In this document: positions 55,542-64,000 of the stretch, in pieces
How the letters are laid out: every line of letters starts with the position of its first letter
How positions within the stretch are numbered: position 1 is the stretch's first letter
Source of the DNA: CAZDDI01 sp964504195
GTDB lineage: Bacteria > Chloroflexota > Anaerolineae > B4-G1 > SLSP01
DNA length: 64,000 nucleotides
Direction of reading: 5' to 3'
Assembly (NCBI GenBank): GCA_964504195.1
Contig: CAZDDI010000008.1
Location: 49,998-113,997, forward strand
The notes under the pieces: generated by a model
Database searches by the model: none
Seen by the model: only the letters and a program-made list of their open reading frames with translations
What the model was told of the DNA's origin: nothing
Translations under genes and position numbers: made by a program

Positions 55542-57944
55542 TCACTCTGCCACAATCGCCACGTGCAAGGCCGTATCGCCTGTCTCCACCACCACCGATT
55601 TGGCACGGGTGATGCTGCGCACATCCTCTGCTGCTGCTTGAAGTTGCTCCGCAAGGGCTGCGTCACTTGTAGCAAGCCGGAGCTCCGCCAACTCTGCGCT
55701 CAACGATAGCCCCTGCTCGCTCTTATACCGCCGCGCGGTTGAAGCGATCTCAATAAGCCGCTCGCCCAACGCTTCCGCTGTCGCATCCTCAAAGCGCGCA
55801 TCGGGCTGGGGCCACGCCGCCCGGTGGATGGAATCCTCCGCCCCAGTCACAAACAAGCCCTGGTAGAGTTCCTCGGTGATGTGCGGAAAGAACGGCGCAA
55901 AGAGCTTGAGCAGCGCCAAGAGCACGGTATACAGCACAAACTGCGCCCCTGGGTCGCCCGCATAGAGCCGTAACTTTGCCATCTCCAGGTAGTTGTCGGC
56001 CAAATCGCGCCAGAAGAAAGCATCGGTCTCGTGCTTGGCGGTAGCATAATCATAAGCCTGGAATGCTTCTGTGGCCCGGTGGACAAGCTGCTGCACGCCC
56101 GCCAAAATCCAGCGATCAGCGGGAGAGAGCGTGGGCGGTTCTGGTGGCAGCGTATATCCTTCCAGGAAGCGCTCACTAAAACGGGCCACATTCCAGATCT
56201 TCGTGACCAGCTTTGCCCCCATCTCGATCTTCTGCACGTCAATCACCGAATCCCGCCCGAAGCCCGCGCTAGAAGTCCAATAGCGCACTGCATCCGCGCC
56301 GAATTCCTCCAGCATCTCCTGCGGCGACATGGGTCCACCACCACGGCTCTTGCTGATCTTGCCCGCGCCCTCTGGAGCCAGACCCCAGCCGGAAATGGCC
56401 GCGTCCTGCCACGGCACGGCCTCGAAGTGATGCCAGGCTTTGGCAATGGTGTAGAACGCCCAGGTGCGGATAATTTCGTGGGCCTGCGGGCGCAGCGAGA
56501 AGGGAAAGACTTTGGCATAAAGCGCGGGATCGTCGTGCTGCTGCCCTACAATCTGTGGGGTGAGCGAGGAGGTAGCCCAGGTATCCAGCACGTCCGTTTC
56601 TGGCGTGAATGAGGTGCTACCACATTCGCAGGCGCGCGCCGGCGGGCGCGTGGTGGGATCCACGGGCAGCTCGTCCGGTTCGGCTACCAGCACCGCGCCA
56701 CAGGCATCGCAGTACCACACCGGGAACGTCACGCCGAAGTACCGTTGCCGGCTGAGACACCAGTCCCAGGCCAACCCTTCCACCCACTCACGGAAGCGCG
56801 CTTCCATGTGCGGGGGATGCCACTTGACCTGTGCGCCAGCCGCCAGCAGCTCGGCCTTGTAATCGAGCACGCGCGCGAACCACTGCCCCGCCACAACATA
56901 TTCCACCGGCGTATCACACCGCTCGTGGACACGCACGTTCTGCGCGATGGCGCGCTCACCACGATGCAAGCCCGCCACCTTCAGCGCATCCACGATGCGC
57001 GCGCGGGCCTCGGCTACTGGCGCTCCAGCAAACTCCCACGCCAGATCGGTCAGCCGCCCAGCGCGATCTATGGCGATGCGCAACGGCAGGCGATGGGTGC
57101 GCCACCACGCTACATCCGCTGTATCGCCGAACGTGCAACACATTACCGCGCCAGTGCCCTTTTCCGGGTCCGCGCCAGGATCGGTCAGGATGGGCACCCA
57201 CTGGCCGAACAACGGAACGCGCACTTTCGACCCCACCCAGGCCGCGAAACGCGCGTCCTCTGGGTGAACAAAAACTGCCACACACGCGGGCAACAGTTCA
57301 GGGCGCGTAGTGGCAATCTCCAACACGTCGCCATTTTCCAACGTGAAGGCCAACGTGTGGAACACACTCTCACGCTCCAGATCATTGAGCTCGGCCTGTG
57401 CGATGGAAGTCTGGCACTCCGGGCACCAGATAGCGGGCGCTTCCTGCCGGTAGGCCAGCCCCTTGCGGCAAAGATCAAGGAACGAGAGCTGTGAGGTGCG
57501 GCGCGAACGCTCATCAATGGTGCGGTACGAGTAGCGCCAGTCAATGGAGAGTCCCAGGCGCGTCCACAGAGCGCGGTAATCGGCCTCAGCCCGCTCGCTC
57601 ACCGCCAGACACCGGGCGATGAAAGCCTCACGCCCTACATCGGCGGCGCGAACACCTTCCCACTTCTCCACCAGGCGCTCAGTGGGCAAACCGTTGTCAT
57701 CAAAGCCCATCGGATAGAAGACGTTGTAGCCGTTCATGCGGAAGAAGCGCGCCATAAAGTCGGTATGACTATAAGAGTAGACATGCCCCAGGTGCAGATG
57801 ACCTGAAACCGTCGGCGGGGGCGTATCAATGCTGTACACCGGCGCGTCGGAGCCGGGATCAAAGTGAAAAATACCGCGTTCTTGCCAGAACGCTTCCCAC
57901 TTGGGTTCAGCCGTTTGCGGATTGTAATGTTTGGGTAGTGCCAT
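55542..57944 (-). CDS. valS: Valyl-tRNA synthetase
   Basis: 800 residues. The class I signature HLHLGH (HIGH) and KISKS (KMSKS) are present. The N-terminal VYSIDTPPPTVSGHLHLGH and TDFMARFFRMNGYNVFYPM resemble the archaeal/alpha-proteobacterial type rather than the E. coli type. The editing (CP1) domain is present, for example LEIATTRPELLPACVAVFVHP. At 800 residues it is shorter than bacterial ValS of about 880-950; the C-terminal coiled-coil arm seems to be short or missing. A valine T-box lies directly upstream. Confidence 0.95.
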   Translation of the reverse strand: MALPKHYNPQTAEPKWEAFWQERGIFHFDPGSDAPVYSIDTPPPTVSGHLHLGHVYSYSHTDFMARFFRMNGYNVFYPMGFDDNGLPTERLVEKWEGVRAADVGREAFIARCLAVSERAEADYRALWTRLGLSIDWRYSYRTIDERSRRTSQLSFLDLCRKGLAYRQEAPAIWCPECQTSIAQAELNDLERESVFHTLAFTLENGDVLEIATTRPELLPACVAVFVHPEDARFAAWVGSKVRVPLFGQWVPILTDPGADPEKGTGAVMCCTFGDTADVAWWRTHRLPLRIAIDRAGRLTDLAWEFAGAPVAEARARIVDALKVAGLHRGERAIAQNVRVHERCDTPVEYVVAGQWFARVLDYKAELLAAGAQVKWHPPHMEARFREWVEGLAWDWCLSRQRYFGVTFPVWYCDACGAVLVAEPDELPVDPTTRPPARACECGSTSFTPETDVLDTWATSSLTPQIVGQQHDDPALYAKVFPFSLRPQAHEIIRTWAFYTIAKAWHHFEAVPWQDAAISGWGLAPEGAGKISKSRGGGPMSPQEMLEEFGADAVRYWTSSAGFGRDSVIDVQKIEMGAKLVTKIWNVARFSERFLEGYTLPPEPPTLSPADRWILAGVQQLVHRATEAFQAYDYATAKHETDAFFWRDLADNYLEMAKLRLYAGDPGAQFVLYTVLLALLKLFAPFFPHITEELYQGLFVTGAEDSIHRAAWPQPDARFEDATAEALGERLIEIASTARRYKSEQGLSLSAELAELRLATSDAALAEQLQAAAEDVRSITRAKSVVVETGDTALHVAIVAE

Positions 57945-58041
57945 GGTTCACCTCCAGTGATAATTCATAATGCATACTGCGTAAAAATTTCTCATGCGCA
58001 GGACTCTGCCTTACGCAGTAAGCATTACACAGTAGAAACAA

Positions 58042-58075
58042 TACGCCCCCTCCGTCTCAGGGACGGAAGGGGCGT
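58042..58075 (-). terminator. T-box-controlled terminator of valS
   Basis: On the minus strand ACGCCCC-TTCCGTC pairs with GACGGA-GGGGGCGT and is followed by a T-rich ATTGTTT. It overlaps the antiterminator half of the T-box (ACCACGGAACGCC). Confidence 0.85.
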
Positions 58076-58298
58076 TCCGTGGTACCACCCTGCTTCGCCG
58101 GCATGACACCGACGCGCTTAGTCGCCCTCCTACAAGGGCGTTCGCGATAACGGGCGAACCCGTAATGGCTTACTTGGCTATGAGCTTTCAGCCATTCAAC
58201 TCCGGGGCGACTTCAGTGCCGGGTTCCGTAGCAGGCTCGCAGCCAATGACCTGCCTCTCTGGAACGGGGCCACATGCACCTACTCCTCCCGTTCATTG
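58042..58298 (-). promoter_or_regulatory. T-box leader (valine) of valS
   Basis: The minus strand begins AATGAACGGGAGGAGTAGG, continues through CCAGAGAGGCAGG and CTGCGAGCCTGC, has a specifier region CTGAAGTCGCC (Val codon GTC after GAA), and carries the canonical T-box AGGGTGGTACCACGG before the terminator. Uncharged tRNA-Val should stabilise the antiterminator and turn valS on. Confidence 0.93.
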
Positions 58299-58361
58299 TC
58301 TTTGGTAAATTCGACTAAGCTTATTATAAGCCGGTCAGGACTTTTGTCAAACAAAGCCGCG

Positions 58362-58389
58362 TTGCATTTTTCTGAAAACGTGCTAAAGT
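58362..58389 (+). promoter_or_regulatory. Putative promoter of the rsgA leader
   Basis: TTGCAT (58362-58367) and TAAAGT (58384-58389) with a 16-base spacer, just upstream of the first leader ORF. Confidence 0.4.
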
Positions 58390-58420
58390 ATGCACATCTT
58401 TGCACAAGGAGGCGCACAGG

Positions 58421-58498
58421 ATGAATAACATGAACAAGCTCGCTGTTGCTGTATCGCATGATCTGAACGTGCGCCTGTGCCTGGCCTGCGAAGCGTAA
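58421..58498 (+). CDS. Short leader ORF 1 upstream of rsgA
   Basis: 25 codons, MNNMNKLAVAVSHD then LNVRLCLACEA stop. AAGGAGG lies eight bases before the ATG, stronger than for many full genes here. It contains two cysteines in the last six residues and is followed 23 bases later by an intrinsic terminator, the layout of a leader-peptide attenuator. Confidence 0.5.
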   Translation: MNNMNKLAVAVSHDLNVRLCLACEA

Positions 58499-58521
58499 CA
58501 CCGCTTCACAGTTGATTCCTC

Positions 58522-58552
58522 GCCACGGGCTAACGTAGTCCGTGGCTTTTTT
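58522..58552 (+). terminator. Leader terminator 1
   Basis: GCCACGGGCTA-ACG-TAGTCCGTGGC followed by six T residues. Confidence 0.8.
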
Positions 58553-58573
58553 GCACCCCAAAACCGACGCCGA

Positions 58574-58610
58574 GCCACGGAGCTGCTATGCTGCCGTGGC
58601 ATTTTCTTTT
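58574..58610 (+). terminator. Leader terminator 2
   Basis: GCCACGG and CCGTGGC close a loop with inner AGC/GCT pairing, followed by ATTTTCTTTT. Its stem sequence matches terminator 1, so the two hairpins can exchange strands. Confidence 0.7.
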
Positions 58611-58631
58611 CCCACACACGGGAGGTGTGCT

Positions 58632-58712
58632 ATGAACCAAACCCAAAAAGGCAATTATGCTTGTATCACTTTCTGCGCGCCTACGCTGTCGCGCCTACGC
58701 GCCTTTGCGTGA
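58632..58712 (+). CDS. Short leader ORF 2 upstream of rsgA
   Basis: 26 codons, MNQTQKGNYACITFC then APTLSRLRAFA stop, with GGGAGG six bases upstream. It ends 28 bases before the rsgA start. It has no recognised family and is called mainly because of its ribosome binding site. Confidence 0.42.
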   Translation: MNQTQKGNYACITFCAPTLSRLRAFA

Positions 58713-58740
58713 GATTGTATTCACAGGGAGGATTCTAAAG

Positions 58741-59763
58741 ATGCTGTCTGAAATATCACAAACTCCAGCCCAACTTATGGGCGTGGTAACGTGTAAATAT
58801 CGTGGTCAATATCTGGTGCAGGAAAACGGACGCAGTGTCCCCTGCTCCATCTCCAATATGCTGCGCAAGCAGCTCGTTTATCCTATCGCTGATCCCAACT
58901 CGCTGCGGCAGCGGGTGGTGGATGTGCAGGACATCAATGTCGTGGATCCGGTGGCAGTGGGTGATCAGGTCGCCTTTACCGAAGCGAGCGATGGCAGCGG
59001 GCACATTATCGAGGTGTTGCCGCGCCGCAACCAGCTGACCCGGCTCGCAGCTGGCTCAGCCATCCGTAAGGATGATGCCGCGTTGCGAATGCGGCAAGTC
59101 TTAGTCGCCAACGTGGATCAGGTCGTGCCGATGCTCGCCGCTGCGCCCGCCGCGCCGAACTGGAATCTGCTGGATCGCTATCTGACGACCGCCGAAGCCG
59201 CCGGTATCCCGGCACTCGTCTGCATCACCAAAGTAGATTTGCTACGTGACCAACAACGTGAAGCGTTGGAAACGCAGCTCGCGCTCTACCGCGCGTTGGG
59301 ATATACGGTGCTCGTAACCAGCGCCACCGACGGGACAGGCCTCGACACACTGCGCGCCGCCCTGCAAGACCGACTCTCGGTCTTCATGGGCAAGTCGGGC
59401 GTGGGTAAGACAAGCCTGCTCAACGCCATCGAGCCAGGGCTGGGGCTGCGCGTCAACACCGTGCGTGAGAAGGACGGGCGCGGGCGGCACACCACCACCC
59501 ACCTGGAAGCTTTCACGCTCCAGCAGGGCGGGCAAGTGGTAGATACGCCCGGCATGCGCGAGTTCGGTCTATGGGGGATGGATGCGCACAATCTGGCGGC
59601 GTGCTTCCCGGAGATGCGCCCGTTGCTGGGGACATGTCGCTTCGGGGCGAGCTGCGCGCACAAGGCGGAACCTGGCTGCGCCATCAAAGCTGCTGTGGAG
59701 CGCGGCACGCTGGATGCGCAACGCTACGAAAACTATCTGAAAATCGCCCGCGAGTTACGCTAG
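58741..59763 (+). CDS. rsgA: Ribosome biogenesis GTPase RsgA
   Basis: 340 residues. A circularly permuted GTPase: G4 (TKVDLL) precedes G1 (GKSGVGKTS) and G3 (DTPGMREFGLW). The N-terminal OB fold (GVVTCKYRGQYLVQ) and a C-terminal zinc site (CRFGASCAHKAEPGC) are present. It matures the 30S subunit. ATG 58741 has GGGAGG nine bases upstream; an in-frame upstream frame reaching 58657 is not supported. Two short ORFs and two terminators precede it. Confidence 0.95.
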   Translation: MLSEISQTPAQLMGVVTCKYRGQYLVQENGRSVPCSISNMLRKQLVYPIADPNSLRQRVVDVQDINVVDPVAVGDQVAFTEASDGSGHIIEVLPRRNQLTRLAAGSAIRKDDAALRMRQVLVANVDQVVPMLAAAPAAPNWNLLDRYLTTAEAAGIPALVCITKVDLLRDQQREALETQLALYRALGYTVLVTSATDGTGLDTLRAALQDRLSVFMGKSGVGKTSLLNAIEPGLGLRVNTVREKDGRGRHTTTHLEAFTLQQGGQVVDTPGMREFGLWGMDAHNLAACFPEMRPLLGTCRFGASCAHKAEPGCAIKAAVERGTLDAQRYENYLKIARELR

Positions 59764-59770
59764 ACACACA

Positions 59771-59806
59771 GCCAGCGCAGAAGCATTGCAAGCCTTCTGC
59801 GCTGGC
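59771..59806 (+). terminator. Hairpin after rsgA
   Basis: GCCAGCGCAGAAG and CTTCTGCGCTGGC, a perfect 13-bp stem eight bases after the stop; the T-run is lacking. Confidence 0.55.
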
Positions 59807-59891
59807 TATGGTAAAATAATCCTACCACTCCTGATTTACCTTTCTCAAGACTGGCATATACTGAAGCTGACAACGACTCAAGGAGGCCGCA

Positions 59892-60887
59892 ATGGATTAC
59901 AAATTCTTGGGAAGAACCGGCGTGCAAGTCTCGCCGTTGTGTTTTGGGACAATGTCATTTGGCGGTGACGCGGATGAAGAAACCTCCGCCGCCATGTTCC
60001 ACCGTTGCCGCGAGGCGGGCATCAACTTCTTCGACTGCGCCAACGTTTACCAGCGCGGGCGCGCGGAGGAGATTTTGGGACGCTTGATGGCACCGTGCCG
60101 CGACGAGGTCGTTATCACCAGCAAAGTCTACTTCCCGATGGGGAGCGACATCAACGCGCGTGGCGCGACCCGTTACCACATCCTGCGTGCCGTCGAGGAG
60201 AGCCTCAAACGCCTGAACACCGACCGCATTGACGTGTACTTCATCCACCGCTTCGACGAGTTCACGCCGCTAGAGGAGACGCTGCGGGCGCTGGATGATC
60301 TGGTCACGCAGGGCAAAATCCTCTACCCGGCGGCGAGTAATTTCGCCGCGTGGCAGGTCGCCAAGGCCCTGGGAATCTCCGTCAAAGAGGGCTGGGCGCC
60401 GTTTGCTGTACTCCAGCCCATGTACAATCTGGTCAAGCGCCAGGCGGAAGTGGAAATTTTACCGATGGCGCAATCCGAAGGACTGGGCGTGATTCCCTAC
60501 AGCCCGCTCGGTGGCGGGCTGCTCACGGGCAAGTATGGTGTGGAGCGCCGCCCGGAGCAAGGACGCCTGCTCAGCAACACGATGTACCAAACGCGCTATC
60601 AGGACACCTGGATGATGCAGGTGGCAGAGGACTTTACAGCGTTTGCACAGGCGCGTAACTATCATCCGGTGAGCCTGGCCGTGGCCTGGGTAGGCAGCCA
60701 CTCCGCCGTGACCGCGCCCATCATCGGAGCACGGAATCTGGCGCAGTTGGAAGATTCGCTCGGCGCGCTAGATATCGCCTTGACGCCGGAACTGCGCGCA
60801 GAACTCAGTGCGCTTTCGCCGGAGCCACCACCTGCCACTGACCGTAACGAGGAGCGCACCGAACACAACTACGGCAGCCGCAAATAG
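59892..60887 (+). CDS. Aldo/keto reductase
   Basis: 331 residues. The family features are GRTGVQVSPLCFGTM, catalytic Asp and Tyr in DCANVY, Lys in TSKVYFP and His in YFIHRFDEF. The NADPH-binding C-terminal loop (APIIGARNLAQLEDSLGAL) is complete. Substrate unknown. CAAGGAGG lies six bases before the ATG. Confidence 0.92.
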   Translation: MDYKFLGRTGVQVSPLCFGTMSFGGDADEETSAAMFHRCREAGINFFDCANVYQRGRAEEILGRLMAPCRDEVVITSKVYFPMGSDINARGATRYHILRAVEESLKRLNTDRIDVYFIHRFDEFTPLEETLRALDDLVTQGKILYPAASNFAAWQVAKALGISVKEGWAPFAVLQPMYNLVKRQAEVEILPMAQSEGLGVIPYSPLGGGLLTGKYGVERRPEQGRLLSNTMYQTRYQDTWMMQVAEDFTAFAQARNYHPVSLAVAWVGSHSAVTAPIIGARNLAQLEDSLGALDIALTPELRAELSALSPEPPPATDRNEERTEHNYGSRK

Positions 60888-60892
60888 CACAA

Positions 60893-60932
60893 AAGCCCCC
60901 GGCAGTGCAGATATCTGTGCTGCCGGGGGCTT
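60893..60932. terminator. Bidirectional terminator
   Basis: AAGCCCCCGGCA and TGCCGGGGGCTT form a 12-bp stem between the convergent aldo/keto reductase and Crp/Fnr genes. Confidence 0.85.
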
Positions 60933-60946
60933 ACGTTTCCCTAGTT

Positions 60947-61612
60947 TCAATCCTGCAAGCCTGCGTCCAACAAAATAATCCAACCATCCTGGAGGCGCAC
61001 TTTGCACTCATGGCGCAGCCGGTTAAGGGCGCGGTTGACGCTCTCGCGGGTAGCACCAGTGAGCGCCGCCAACTCTTGCTGGGTCATTGGTGGCACGATG
61101 CGAATCCCCCCCGGTACAGGCTGCCCCGACCAGACCGCCAAGCGCCGCAGTTGCCGCAACAGCCGCTCCGGCACTGGCAGAGAAACCAAGCCCTCCGCGT
61201 CTTCGGTAGTAGAGCGCAAGCGCGAGCTGAGCGCGCGTAGCAACCCCATCGCCAACCCCGGCGAGCGATGCAGACAACGATTTAGCGTGGCTTCGTCCAA
61301 CTCCACCGTCTGGGTCGGCTCCAGCGCTTCAACGTTGGCCGAGCGCGGCAAATCCTCAAAGAGCGCCATCTCCCCGACAATCTCGCCCGGCCCTAGAATA
61401 CGCACGGCCAGCTCGCGCCCGTCTTCTGCAACAACGAAAATCCGCACCCGCCCCTGCAAGACGATGTGACAGGTGGCCCCCGATTCGCCCTGATAGTAGA
61501 GGATTTCGCCCGCCGCAAAGGAGCGTTGGCATGACTCAGCCAGCAACACGCGCAGGTCATCATCTGACAAGCCTCGAAAGAGCGGCAACGTGCGCAAAAT
61601 AGCGGGCTGCAT
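60947..61612 (-). CDS. Crp/Fnr-family transcription regulator
   Basis: 221 residues from ATG 61612, which gives the usual N-terminus (ILRTLPLFRGLSDDDL). The cyclic-nucleotide-binding fold has GEIVGEMALFEDLPRSANV, which fits the cNMP-binding cassette. The winged-helix DNA-binding domain has TQQELAALTGATRESVNRAL. It has no FNR-type iron-sulfur cysteines. Given the adenylate cyclase at 2843, cAMP is a plausible ligand. Longer in-frame starts (to 61687) are less likely. Confidence 0.9.
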   Translation of the reverse strand: MQPAILRTLPLFRGLSDDDLRVLLAESCQRSFAAGEILYYQGESGATCHIVLQGRVRIFVVAEDGRELAVRILGPGEIVGEMALFEDLPRSANVEALEPTQTVELDEATLNRCLHRSPGLAMGLLRALSSRLRSTTEDAEGLVSLPVPERLLRQLRRLAVWSGQPVPGGIRIVPPMTQQELAALTGATRESVNRALNRLRHECKVRLQDGWIILLDAGLQD

Positions 61613-61723
61613 GGTATCTTTATAACTCCTATAAGCAAGGGTAATAGCGCGTTCTCGACATTCCCATTGTAATGTAGACCCGTTCATTGTGCAACCCCCT
61701 CAATCAATCAAGAAAAGTGTCAA

Positions 61724-62440
61724 CTAAAAAACACTTATCACACGTAGAATCACTCCCACCAGCGTTGCAAGCGTCACGCTCAGCAAGGTCTCGCCCCAAT
61801 GCGCGGTCAAGTGCAGCATAACCAACATCCCATTAGATTGTACGCGCACCGGCAGTAAACGACGCGGTAAAAGCGTCAAGGGAATCAGATAAAACAACCC
61901 CAACACAGCCAACGTAGCCATGAGCACACGCTCCACCATGGGCGCATACTTCTCGCCCTGTCCTAGCGGCGGAACGCTCTCGCCCCACAACCCGCGCGCG
62001 GTGAAGCGCAGCAACACCCAGGCTGGGTGTAAGAGAATCAGATACCCGATCATAAAGGGGAGCAAGCGTGAGTCGGAAAGCAAGCTGAAGAGGGGGCTGA
62101 AATCAGGCTGATGCGGGGCCGCAGTCCACAAAACCAGGCCCACAATGATTCCCAAATGCAGCGCCTGATCCAACAACAACAGCAGCCAGGCTGAGGTGGG
62201 TGATTGCGGGTGGAGAATAATAGCCCGCACCACATCAATCACGGTATGCAACACACCGATAAGCAGCGCGTAGGGCCACCAGGCAGGATCAACCAATGCG
62301 GCACAGATCAACGTGGTCACAGTGACGATACCCCCATGGGCCACCACTCCCCACACCGAGCGGTACTTCCAACGGGCCAACGCATCCCATTGAAAAAGAT
62401 AATCCCCCAACAAATGTGCGACGAGTAACAAGTAAAGCAT
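61724..62440 (-). CDS. DUF3307-family membrane protein
   Basis: 238 residues with six or seven hydrophobic segments. LLVAHLLGDYLFQ at the N-terminus and VLHTVIDVVRA match DUF3307, whose function is unknown. It lies between Crp/Fnr and an MFS gene on the same strand. Confidence 0.82.
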   Translation of the reverse strand: MLYLLLVAHLLGDYLFQWDALARWKYRSVWGVVAHGGIVTVTTLICAALVDPAWWPYALLIGVLHTVIDVVRAIILHPQSPTSAWLLLLLDQALHLGIIVGLVLWTAAPHQPDFSPLFSLLSDSRLLPFMIGYLILLHPAWVLLRFTARGLWGESVPPLGQGEKYAPMVERVLMATLAVLGLFYLIPLTLLPRRLLPVRVQSNGMLVMLHLTAHWGETLLSVTLATLVGVILRVISVF

Positions 62441-62543
62441 CGTACCACCTCCTGCCAGATAGTCTCCAAAGCGCCGGGCGCTTTTCTATCTTTATCATAA
62501 CCGAAGCGGCAGTGAGGGACAATGACGTGCGTCACACCCCTAA

Positions 62544-63839
62544 TCACACATTGCGTTGCGCAGCGATCCGTCCCAAGCTCCACCAGGCCAGCAAGTTGAT
62601 AGCAACCGCCGCGCCGAAGAAGGGAAACAACCCGAACACATCCACCAGCCCACCGGCCAGCCCTCCCAACAAAGAAACCACCCCCAAGAGTGTATTGGCA
62701 TAACCCAGAAACAGCGGGCGCTCCGCCGCCGGGGCCAGATCGAGCAACATATTCTGCCCCGCCACCCAATCAGCAGGAGAGAAAAGCGCCGCACCGATGA
62801 AGAGCGGATAAGCCAACCAGTAAGCAGGAACCCCTAAACCGCTAAGAGCACCCGATTGAAAGGCCAACTGCAAACCCAACGCCAGCAGCGCCGTCAGCGC
62901 CCAGCCGAGCGCGGCAGCCCGCAGCACCCACCGTCGGCCTTTAGCATCGGCCAACCATCCTATGGGGTAGTTAATCAACAGTTTGACCAGAGTGGAGACC
63001 GCCAGATAATCACCCACCGCTGTCTCAGGCGCGCCCAGTGTGCGCCGGGCCAGGACGGTGTAGAAGGGAATCGCGCCCAGCCCCAGGAACATGAGCGCGC
63101 GCCCTAGCAGCAGGTAACGATAATCGGGATGTGTGTGTAAGGCTTGCCACCCACGCCCCATCTGGACGCTGAGCCGCGCGCCAGTGCGTGGCTCAGCCGG
63201 GGGTTCTGCAATCAGACAAAAGACAAACATGCCTACCCCAGCTGCCAGCGCCGCAACAAAAATCAAGAGGGCGTAATCACGCGGATAGGGCAGCAGTACG
63301 CCGCCCAGCACCGCAGCGACCAGCCGACTACCGGCCAACGCGCACAGCCCGCCCAGCAGCAGGCGAAGACCGAAGAGTCGCCCACGCCAACGTACCGGCA
63401 CGGTTTTAGCAGTGATTTCCAGGAACGGAATACCGGCGATGCCCGCTGTAACCCGGATAAGTGCGAACAATACAAAGAACAACAGCAACAACAGCCCCGG
63501 AGATTGCACCCACCACAGCAGCGCTGCCAACATCAACCAGATCACAAGACGCAAAAGTGAGGTACCGCGATAGATAACCATCTGCCGCGACTGCTGCTGC
63601 GCCCAGCTCGATACGAAGAGCTGCGGCAAGAACCAACCGGCCCCGCCTAGCACCCCAATCACCCCCAATAACACATTCGAAGAGGTCAGGCGACTAACAA
63701 ACCAGACCAGTACCAGATTGGGATCAGTCAGTGTTTCGGCAAAAGTAAAGAACATGCCATTGAGCGCATTGAGCCAAAAGGCCCAGCGCGCAGTACGTTG
63801 GGTAAGATGGGTATCATTGGAGGTCCGGGTTGATGTCAC
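62544..63839 (-). CDS. MFS transporter
   Basis: 431 residues with about 12 membrane helices. It begins with a GTG at 63839 that has GAGGAG seven bases upstream; a GTG at 63857 would overlap that SD. The loop after TM2 contains SWAQQQSRQ, and the second half has GWLADAKGRRW, a degenerate MFS loop motif. Substrate unknown. Confidence 0.85.
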   Translation of the reverse strand: MTSTRTSNDTHLTQRTARWAFWLNALNGMFFTFAETLTDPNLVLVWFVSRLTSSNVLLGVIGVLGGAGWFLPQLFVSSWAQQQSRQMVIYRGTSLLRLVIWLMLAALLWWVQSPGLLLLLFFVLFALIRVTAGIAGIPFLEITAKTVPVRWRGRLFGLRLLLGGLCALAGSRLVAAVLGGVLLPYPRDYALLIFVAALAAGVGMFVFCLIAEPPAEPRTGARLSVQMGRGWQALHTHPDYRYLLLGRALMFLGLGAIPFYTVLARRTLGAPETAVGDYLAVSTLVKLLINYPIGWLADAKGRRWVLRAAALGWALTALLALGLQLAFQSGALSGLGVPAYWLAYPLFIGAALFSPADWVAGQNMLLDLAPAAERPLFLGYANTLLGVVSLLGGLAGGLVDVFGLFPFFGAAVAINLLAWWSLGRIAAQRNV

Positions 63840-64000
63840 AACAAATCTCCTCAACACACGTAACGAGTGATCAATGGCAGTACCGCAAAACTAACCCTGT
63901 AGTATGCTCAAAACACGCCTATTGACGGCTGTGACAGGGCGACTTTTGCGCGATTGCCGTCGAAGGCAATGCCGTAGGGCAACCGGGAGAGGCTTCGACA

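Noticed and set aside
63840..64000. GC-rich end of window with CCGTCGAAGGCAATGCCG
   Set aside because: It looks like the start of another REP-type repeat but is cut by the window edge, so no boundary can be set.

Overview
The window looks like a chromosomal segment of a Chloroflexota bacterium, probably Anaerolineae-like. This is inferred from protein style, not from a marker gene. The clues are an exported protein ending in the YLPLVLRN-type tail common in that phylum, large sensor kinases with GAF and HAMP modules, a PASTA kinase with an extra C-terminal beta domain, an LLM-type F420 oxidoreductase, a lipoprotein carrying a domain I associate with Chloroflexi, an archaeal-style ValS, and Gram-positive-style leader control (SAM-I riboswitch and T-box). 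No rRNA, tRNA, CRISPR array, prophage or transposase gene was seen.

Layout. 1-2.6 kb: a minus-strand SAM-riboswitch-controlled operon of cystathionine gamma-synthase and aspartate kinase. 2.8-6.3 kb: adenylate cyclase/AAA/TPR signalling protein. 6.5-9.3 kb: an exported subtilase with a 252-residue tail of PESWAG heptads, and a small membrane-anchored HhH protein. 9.8-15.6 kb: PASTA Ser/Thr kinase, then a solute-binding lipoprotein coupled to a hybrid-input sensor histidine kinase. 15.5-28.3 kb: metabolic and stress genes (LLM oxidoreductase, asparagine-synthetase-like protein lacking its glutaminase Cys, DUF456, GAF, HMCES/YedK, second histidine kinase, serpin, cupin, HI0933-type flavoprotein, lipoprotein). 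28.4-30.6 kb: a two-gene minus-strand unit of a CesT-like chaperone and a predicted alpha/beta-hydrolase effector. 31.8-37.2 kb: an 1800-residue beta-helix surface protein.

37.4-46.4 kb: a minus-strand cluster that looks like an undescribed peptide/protein-modification system. It holds a membrane zinc-ribbon protein, an RRE-radical SAM-SPASM enzyme, an alpha/beta hydrolase, a second RRE protein that is a radical SAM paralogue without the AdoMet-cluster cysteines, a DUF2207-like membrane protein ending in a Gly tract followed by six alternating cysteines, a methyltransferase and a SagB/ThcOx-type oxidoreductase. The Cys tail is a plausible substrate.

46.8-64 kb: mostly housekeeping genes (AIM24-like, MFS, DegV, PlsY, ECF sigma with an overlapping membrane partner, MBL-rhodanese, TPR, T-box-controlled valS, rsgA behind two short leader ORFs, aldo/keto reductase, Crp/Fnr, DUF3307, MFS).

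Intergenic DNA carries at least two families of non-autonomous, inverted-repeat-ended elements. One is about 130 bp with 9-bp target duplications (two copies). The other is about 124-133 bp (three full copies plus fragments). A separate 94-bp cruciform element sits upstream of the AIM24-like gene.
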